From positions 1 through 8,508 of the forward strand of contig CAKOWF010000045.1 of NCBI GenBank assembly GCA_934122215.1: a DNA stretch of 8,508 nucleotides. The letters run 5' to 3'. Made by a program: the position numbers and the translations under genes. Origin of the DNA: an uncultured Bacilli bacterium (lineage in GTDB: Bacteria > Bacillota_I > Bacilli_A > RF39 > UBA660). Positions 1 to 3,549 of the stretch are shown piece by piece. How positions within the stretch are numbered: the first letter of the stretch is position 1; each line of letters begins with the position of its first letter. A model generated the notes under the pieces. That model did not search any database. It was given only the letters and a program-made list of their open reading frames with translations, and had not been told where the DNA came from.

Positions 1-555
1 TATATCTACAATATCTCCATTTTTTAAATTACATGCATTAGCGTCATCTATATCTAGATGAAGTTCAAAATATGCATTATCACTTACTTTTAATTTTACA
101 TTTCCTAATATAGTTGGTTTTTCTCCCTTTACAACAATATTTAATGGTTTATTCAAATCTAGTTTGTAATATTCTAATTGTTCTTTAGTTATATGAATAT
201 GCCTTTCAGGTATAATTACTCCATTTTGTAATTCTAATTCACCATTTGGGCCAATTATAGTTATACTAGGACTATCATTTATATCACCTGATTTTCTTAT
301 AGGGGGATTTAATCCCAACTTATAAGAATCAGATTTAGATACTTCGACTTGACTATATGTTCTAAATGGTCCAATTATTCTGACATTTTCTATTATTCCA
401 TTAGGTCCTTCTATTTTAACAACTGAAGTTGAAGCAAATTCACCCTTTTGATGTAAATCATATCTCTTTTCTATTTTATTATTACCAAACAATTTTATAT
501 AATCTTCTTCTTTTAAATGTATATGTCTATTTGATACACCTACGCTTATTTTCAT
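1..555 (-). CDS. pduL: Phosphate propanoyltransferase / phosphotransacetylase PduL, 3' end cut by window edge
   Basis: The reverse strand is open from ATG at 555 to base 1 (185 codons, no stop), so the gene runs off the left edge. It begins MKISVGVSNRHIHL and contains two duplicated His motifs, NRHIHL (residues 9-14) and ERHIHI (about 120-125), plus ELHLD near the end. These are the zinc-binding signatures of the PduL family, which interconverts acyl-CoA and acyl-phosphate. Other family blocks seen are GPFRTYSQVEVS, RKSGDINDSPSI and a GDIVDI tail. Family members are about 200 residues, so probably only a few C-terminal residues are missing. The protein starts directly at the catalytic barrel with no N-terminal extension, so there is no microcompartment-targeting peptide. 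I infer a cytosolic enzyme working with an acetate or propionate kinase that is not in the window. The ribosome site GGTGAT lies three bases before the ATG. Confidence 0.93.
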   Translation of the reverse strand, partial: MKISVGVSNRHIHLKEEDYIKLFGNNKIEKRYDLHQKGEFASTSVVKIEGPNGIIENVRIIGPFRTYSQVEVSKSDSYKLGLNPPIRKSGDINDSPSITIIGPNGELELQNGVIIPERHIHITKEQLEYYKLDLNKPLNIVVKGEKPTILGNVKLKVSDNAYFELHLDIDDANACNLKNGDIVDI

Positions 556-570
556 ATAATCACCATTTTT

Positions 571-599
571 ATTATAACATTAATTTATATTTTTGTTAT
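571..599 (-). promoter_or_regulatory. Promoter of pduL, extended -10
   Basis: Read on the minus strand, TGTTATAAT (579-571) is a perfect extended -10 element. ATAACA (599-594), 17 bases upstream, matches four of six -35 consensus bases. The predicted transcript start (about 564) falls on the first G of the GGTGAT ribosome site (564-559), giving a leader of only about nine bases. Confidence 0.6.
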
Positions 600-624
600 A
601 TTTTAATAATCAATTAAATAAAAT
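593..624 (+). promoter_or_regulatory. Possible promoter region of gerQ (weak)
   Basis: The 90-base gap between pduL and gerQ must drive gerQ rightward. TTGTTA at 593-598 with TAAATA at 615-620 (16-base spacer), or TAAAAT at 619-624 alone, are the best vegetative-type matches. In Bacillus gerQ is transcribed by a mother-cell sporulation sigma factor. I could not find a convincing sporulation-type -10/-35 pair at suitable spacing in this gap. The ribosome site is AAAGAGG at 632-638. Confidence 0.25.
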
Positions 625-645
625 TAATTGGAAAGAGGTTGATTT

Positions 646-1023
646 ATGAATAATACATTTTTTAATCCTAATTTGAGTTCTAATGTTCCAAATGTACCTA
701 TAAATAATATTCAAAATATACCAAATCAAACAAATATACCGATGTCAAACTATGCAGATAATTTACCATTAGAGCAATCATATATTGAAAATATTTTAAG
801 ACTGAATAAAGGAAAACAAGTAACAATACATATGACTTTCCCAGATTCAGAACAATTCAAGGATAGAGAATTTGTTGGAATAATTGAACAATCAGGAAGA
901 GATCATATAATTTTAAGTGATCCAAAAACTGGAAAATGGTTTTTATTACTTATGATATATGTAGATTTTATCACTTTTGATGAAAAAATAAATTATAGTC
1001 AAGAATTTATACCAAATCTATAG
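646..1023 (+). CDS. gerQ: Spore coat protein GerQ
   Basis: The 125-residue product has the GerQ conserved block from about residue 40 to 116: LPLEQSYIENILRLNKGK, then GIIEQSGRDHIILSDPKTGK, then YVDFITFDEKINY. In Bacillus, GerQ is a spore coat protein needed to localise or retain the cortex hydrolase CwlJ for germination, and it is cross-linked by the transglutaminase Tgl. The first 39 residues are a low-complexity Asn/Pro/Ile-rich segment and are shorter than the Bacillus version (total about 180 residues there). This segment has no lysine; the first is K55, whereas the Bacillus cross-linking lysines lie at the extreme N-terminus. Start at 646 is supported by AAAGAGG seven bases upstream; stop TAG. 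The gene is divergent from pduL and is followed 42 bases later by lemA. Its presence is strong evidence for endospore formation. Confidence 0.93.
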   Translation: MNNTFFNPNLSSNVPNVPINNIQNIPNQTNIPMSNYADNLPLEQSYIENILRLNKGKQVTIHMTFPDSEQFKDREFVGIIEQSGRDHIILSDPKTGKWFLLLMIYVDFITFDEKINYSQEFIPNL

Positions 1024-1030
1024 CACTTTC

Positions 1031-1037
1031 TGTCGAA
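1031..1037 (+). promoter_or_regulatory. Perfect 0A-box match (Spo0A binding heptamer) upstream of lemA
   Basis: TGTCGAA matches the Spo0A recognition heptamer exactly. It lies in the 42-base gap between gerQ and lemA, ending six bases before the lemA -10 element. Spo0A bound here would overlap the promoter spacer, so repression is as plausible as activation. Binding itself is inferred. Confidence 0.4.
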
Positions 1038-1040
1038 ATT

Positions 1041-1049
1041 TGTTATAAT
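1041..1049 (+). promoter_or_regulatory. Promoter of lemA, extended -10
   Basis: TGTTATAAT is a perfect extended -10 element, identical to that of pduL. No good -35 is visible (ATAGCA at 1020-1025 is the best, with an 18-base spacer). The predicted start at about 1056-1057 coincides with the AGGTGAT ribosome site (1056-1062), so the leader would be about ten bases. Confidence 0.55.
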
Positions 1050-1065
1050 GATATTAGGTGATAAT

Positions 1066-1611
1066 ATGAACTTATTTATGTATATAACAATTTGTATTAT
1101 AGCTATTTGTTTATTACTTATTTGGTATATAAATATCTATAATCATTTTCAATCATTTATTATAAGAATTAATGAAGCAGAAGCTTTTATAGATACAACT
1201 CTTAGAAAAAGATTTGATTTATTAAATAAATCTGTAGGTATCATTAAATCAAATTTAAAAACTAAAAAAGATGTTCTACCAATAATAAAAGAATTAAGAA
1301 GTCAAAAATTTTCTAATTTTGAATTAGATAGAAAATTATATGAAGCAATTAATGAATTTAATGAATATAAAGAATCTATAAAGGAACTTAAAAATAGTGA
1401 AAACTTTCTAAAAATTGAACTCGGATTAGTAGAATCAGAGGCAGAAATTGTAGCAGCTAGAAAATATTATAATGATATAATTACTGATTACAATGCACTA
1501 GTTAGAAGATTTCCTTCAAACATAGTTGCTAAAATATCAAGATATAAAATTAGAACATATTTTGATGGAAAAGATATGGAAGATGAAGATATTAAAGATT
1601 TCAAATTATAA
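1066..1611 (+). CDS. lemA: LemA family membrane protein
   Basis: The product is 181 residues from ATG at 1066. A single N-terminal membrane helix (about residues 2-24, very hydrophobic) is followed by long amphipathic helices. The LemA family signature lies in the C-terminal half: ENFLKIELGLVESEAEIVAARKYYNDIITDYNALVRRFPSNIVAK. In this block the paired ENFL..L, E..I..AR.YYND and YN.L..RFPSN motifs are diagnostic. LemA proteins are bacterial membrane proteins with the helical bundle on one face of the membrane; their biochemical role is unclear and I do not assign one. An in-frame ATG at 1048 is rejected as the start because it lies inside the TATAAT element and upstream of the AGGTGAT ribosome site. 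The location directly behind gerQ, with a 0A-box match in its promoter, suggests a possible sporulation link, which is speculative. Confidence 0.88.
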   Translation: MNLFMYITICIIAICLLLIWYINIYNHFQSFIIRINEAEAFIDTTLRKRFDLLNKSVGIIKSNLKTKKDVLPIIKELRSQKFSNFELDRKLYEAINEFNEYKESIKELKNSENFLKIELGLVESEAEIVAARKYYNDIITDYNALVRRFPSNIVAKISRYKIRTYFDGKDMEDEDIKDFKL

Positions 1612-1631
1612 CGGGAAACCGTTATTTTTTT
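1608..1631 (+). terminator. Intrinsic terminator of lemA
   Basis: ATAACGG (1608-1614) and CCGTTAT (1619-1625) form a perfect 7-bp stem closed by a GAAA tetraloop and followed by six T residues. The lemA stop codon TAA (1609-1611) is part of the 5' arm. Confidence 0.9.
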
Positions 1632-1634
1632 AAT

Positions 1635-1658
1635 AAAAAAAACTATATAAATATAGTT
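1635..1658 (-). terminator. Intrinsic terminator of the yabP-yabQ-divIC operon
   Basis: On the minus strand a 7-bp stem, AACTATA (1658-1652) with TATAGTT (1647-1641), and a 4-base loop are followed by six T residues (1640-1635). The stem overlaps the divIC stop codon. It faces the lemA terminator with only three bases between the two T-tracts. Confidence 0.8.
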
Positions 1659-2070
1659 ATTTGATACTCTTTATAAATATGTATATACCTATTAGGATAA
1701 AGAAAGAAATTCCAATGATTAATAAATGATTAAATTCTTCATTAGTATTATCTTCTGCAGTAGTTTTATTTTTCTTATCTATTTTAAGTATTATTTCACC
1801 ATTTTTAGAATATTGATAATTTTCTCTAGCATATCTTGCTAAATAATCAGTATCTTTTAATTTTTCAATTTCATTTTTTAAATTTTTCTCATCTATCTCT
1901 AAATTTAATAATTCTTGTTCATATTTTTTTTCTTCATTTTTTAATCTCAATATATTATATGGGTATGAAATTAATAAATAGAAAAAGTAGCCAATTATAA
2001 CAAGAGAAATTGGTATTAATACTAACATACGAATTTTTGAACCTTTAAATTTTCTCTTCTTCTTTTTCAT
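1657..2070 (-). CDS. divIC: Cell division protein DivIC (FtsB/septum formation initiator family) with extra C-terminal helix
   Basis: The 137-residue product has a strongly basic cytoplasmic N-terminus (KKKKRKFKGSK), a membrane helix at about residues 14-38, a coiled coil at about 40-72 and the family's distal motif YLARYARENYQYSKNGEIIL (about 76-95). This is the DivIC/FtsB layout; DivIC complexes with FtsL and DivIB at the division site and controls activation of septal wall synthesis. In Bacillus divIC sits downstream of yabP and yabQ, exactly as here. An unusual feature is a second hydrophobic helix at the C-terminus (HLLIIGISFFILIGIYIF), which family members normally lack; it would return the C-terminus to the cytoplasm. 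Start ATG at 2070 has AGGAGAG upstream. The gap to yabQ is 24 bases. Confidence 0.88.
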   Translation of the reverse strand: MKKKKRKFKGSKIRMLVLIPISLVIIGYFFYLLISYPYNILRLKNEEKKYEQELLNLEIDEKNLKNEIEKLKDTDYLARYARENYQYSKNGEIILKIDKKNKTTAEDNTNEEFNHLLIIGISFFILIGIYIFIKSIK

Positions 2071-2094
2071 AACTACTCTCCTATTAAAAGTATA

Positions 2095-2379
2095 TCATTT
2101 TTTATACTTTTTGTAAAATAGTAGTTTTAAATAATAAAATGATAAAATTCCAGCTAATAATGATATTATTCCATATATATGAATAATTCCATTATTGATT
2201 TTTAATAAAATGTAAAAATACAAAAGAGATTGTAATAAAATTAATAAAAATGTTAAAAAAACTTTAATAACTATTTTTTTACAATATATTATTTTATAAC
2301 ATATACTATGAATTAATTCAAATAATACTCCAAAGAAAAAAGAAACAATAACTAATAATATTTGGGTCCCTAAACTCAT
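2095..2379 (-). CDS. yabQ: Sporulation membrane protein YabQ (short form)
   Basis: The 94-residue protein has three hydrophobic segments (about residues 5-27, 34-62 and 64-88) and a basic tail KKYKK. The N-terminal block with FGVLFELIHSI matches the YabQ family, which is needed for spore cortex formation in the mother cell of Bacillus. Position supports the call more than sequence does, because membrane sequence is weakly diagnostic: it starts in an ATGA overlap with yabP and is followed by divIC, the Bacillus order. It is about half the length of Bacillus YabQ, ending after the core domain. The four-base overlap implies translational coupling. Confidence 0.82.
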   Translation of the reverse strand: MSLGTQILLVIVSFFFGVLFELIHSICYKIIYCKKIVIKVFLTFLLILLQSLLYFYILLKINNGIIHIYGIISLLAGILSFYYLKLLFYKKYKK

Positions 2380-2660
2380 TTAAATAACTTACTAAACATA
2401 TTATCTTCTTTTTCCTTTTTACGAGTACCTTCCATATAAGACAAGCTATTTAAAACACCTTTTATTGAAACATTTCCTTGATATGTATCAAGTTTTATTA
2501 TTTCAAGCCCTTTACCCTTAATAACTATATAACCCATGTTAGTTTCAAGTAGGAATTCTTCATCATCAAAACTTTCTATTTTTTTTACTCCAGTAAGCAT
2601 TATATTTTTTCTTTCAGTTATACTTATACTATGATTTGTACTAATTATATCCTTGTCCAT
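2376..2660 (-). CDS. yabP: Sporulation protein YabP
   Basis: The 94-residue soluble protein carries the YabP/YqfC family core: HSISITERKNIMLTGVKKIE followed by SFDDEEFLLETNMGYIVIKG and a repeat-like GNVSIKGVLNSLSYME. In Bacillus YabP is made in the mother cell and is needed for spore cortex formation with YabQ. Start ATG at 2660 has the best ribosome site in the window, AGGAGG (2672-2667), six bases upstream. The C-terminus is a charged Lys/Glu-rich tail, and the TGA stop overlaps the yabQ start. Upstream are a 12-bp hairpin and a small ORF in the same orientation, suggesting that yabP is not the first gene of its transcript. Confidence 0.92.
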   Translation of the reverse strand: MDKDIISTNHSISITERKNIMLTGVKKIESFDDEEFLLETNMGYIVIKGKGLEIIKLDTYQGNVSIKGVLNSLSYMEGTRKKEKEDNMFSKLFK

Positions 2661-2689
2661 AATTATCCTCCTGTTCCTATTTAAATATA

Positions 2690-2723
2690 TTAAAAGATAG
2701 TCCTATTTAGAACTATCTTTTAA
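2690..2723 (-). terminator. 12-bp hairpin between small ORF and yabP (attenuator, weak terminator or processing site)
   Basis: TTAAAAGATAGT (2690-2701) and ACTATCTTTTAA (2712-2723) are perfect inverted repeats around a 10-base loop. In the minus direction the 3' arm ends in TTTTAA and is followed by an AT-rich stretch, not a clean T-run, so termination would be partial. The small ORF stop codon (2722-2720) lies in the 5' arm, so a ribosome finishing that ORF would open the stem. Confidence 0.6.
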
Positions 2724-2827
2724 CTATTATTTTTTAATAAACTATTTACTGTTCTCTCTCTTTTTATATATGATATATCATCAATCATACCATCCACCAC
2801 ACTATTAATATGTGTATAATATTTCAT
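2720..2827 (-). CDS. Small ORF, 35 aa, unknown function, first gene of the yabP operon
   Basis: ATG at 2827 to TAA at 2720 encodes 35 residues beginning MKYYTHINSVVDGMIDD and ending NSLLKNNS. I do not recognise it. Support for real translation is the AGGTGAT ribosome site (2837-2831) three bases before the ATG, the same spacing used by pduL and recU, and its position just downstream of promoter-like sequence. The protein is soluble-looking, with an acidic middle (VVDGMIDDI) and a basic stretch (IKRER), likely helical, with no Cys and no membrane segment. It could be a sporulation micropeptide, a leader peptide controlling the downstream hairpin, or a short protein of separate function. Confidence 0.6.
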   Translation of the reverse strand: MKYYTHINSVVDGMIDDISYIKRERTVNSLLKNNS

Positions 2828-2853
2828 AAAATCACCTAAATAAATACTAACAT

Positions 2854-2883
2854 ATTATATTTATAATTTATATAAATTCGACA
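2854..2883 (-). promoter_or_regulatory. Candidate Spo0A-dependent promoter of small ORF-yabP-yabQ-divIC
   Basis: On the minus strand a perfect 0A heptamer TGTCGAA (2883-2877) is followed after 17 bases by TATAAT (2859-2854), so the box occupies the -35 position as in Spo0A-activated vegetative-sigma promoters. An alternative extended -10, TGTTAGTAT (2852-2844), lies six bases before the AGGTGAT ribosome site. Which -10 is used cannot be decided from sequence. In Bacillus yabP is sigma-E dependent; no convincing sigma-E element was found. Confidence 0.5.
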
Positions 2884-2917
2884 AAATTAGAAAAAATTAG
2901 AACCTAACATTTTCATA

Positions 2918-2946
2918 TGGTAAAAACAAAACATTTATAGTATAAT
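2918..2946 (+). promoter_or_regulatory. Promoter of recU-ponA
   Basis: TATAAT at 2941-2946 lies six bases before the GGTGAT ribosome site (2953-2958). A weak -35 (TGGTAA, 2918-2923, three of six) sits 17 bases upstream. The predicted start falls on the ribosome site itself, so the leader would be about nine bases. It diverges from the small ORF promoter. Confidence 0.55.
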
Positions 2947-2961
2947 AATAATGGTGATATA

Positions 2962-3549
2962 ATGAAATATCCAGCAGGTATAAAAAAAGAAACTAAAAAA
3001 ATTATAAACTATGGAAATAGAGGTATGTCACTGGAAAGTGATTTAAATATTACTAATGAACAATATTTATTAGAAAATACTGCTATTATATATAAAAAAC
3101 CTACTCCAATTACTATTAATCAAGTAGATTTTAAATCAAGAATGGATGCTACTATAAAAGAAGCACATTTCAAAATACCATCTACAACAGATTATAACGG
3201 TATATATAAAGGAAAATATATTGATTTTGAAGCAAAAGAAACAAAATTAGATTACTTTCCATTATCAAATATTCATAATCATCAAATAGTTCATTTACAA
3301 AAAATAGTAGAACATGGTGGTATAGGTTTTTTAATAGTAAGATTTAACAAATATGATAAAACTTTTCTTTTAGAAGAAAAAAAATTAACTGAATTTTTAA
3401 ATAAAGAAAAAAGAAAATCAATTCCAATTGATTACTTTGAAAAGAATGGATATTTAATTAGTATTAAATGGAAACCAAGAATTGATTATTTAAAAATTGT
3501 AGATATATTAATAAGCAAGGGTGATAAAATTGAAAAATGTGATACATAA
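2962..3549 (+). CDS. recU: Holliday junction resolvase RecU
   Basis: The 195-residue protein matches RecU throughout: N-terminal GNRGMSLESDLN (residues 18-29), KPTPITI (46-52) and the nuclease core STTDYNGIYKGKYIDFEAKET (74-94). The catalytic triad positions D77, E90 and K92 of the PD-(D/E)XK fold are present at the spacing known for Bacillus RecU. RecU cleaves four-way junctions during recombinational repair and chromosome segregation. HNHQ (about 105-108) and the GGIGFLIV strand follow as in the family. Start ATG at 2962 has GGTGAT three bases upstream. The 3' end overlaps ponA by 20 bases, the recU-ponA pairing known in Bacillus, which couples junction resolution to wall synthesis genes in one transcript. 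Confidence 0.96.
   Translation: MKYPAGIKKETKKIINYGNRGMSLESDLNITNEQYLLENTAIIYKKPTPITINQVDFKSRMDATIKEAHFKIPSTTDYNGIYKGKYIDFEAKETKLDYFPLSNIHNHQIVHLQKIVEHGGIGFLIVRFNKYDKTFLLEEKKLTEFLNKEKRKSIPIDYFEKNGYLISIKWKPRIDYLKIVDILISKGDKIEKCDT

Noticed and set aside
342..348. TTCGACT near-match to a reverse 0A box
   Set aside because: One mismatch at a core base and located inside the pduL coding region.
553..560. CATATAAT resembling a sigma-E -10 that might drive gerQ
   Set aside because: It overlaps the pduL start codon about 90 bases from gerQ, and no matching -35 was seen; likely chance in AT-rich DNA.
429..617. 62-aa plus-strand open frame, rich in Tyr, Leu and Phe
   Set aside because: It is antisense to the well-supported pduL gene and its promoter, with no ribosome site and composition typical of a shadow frame.
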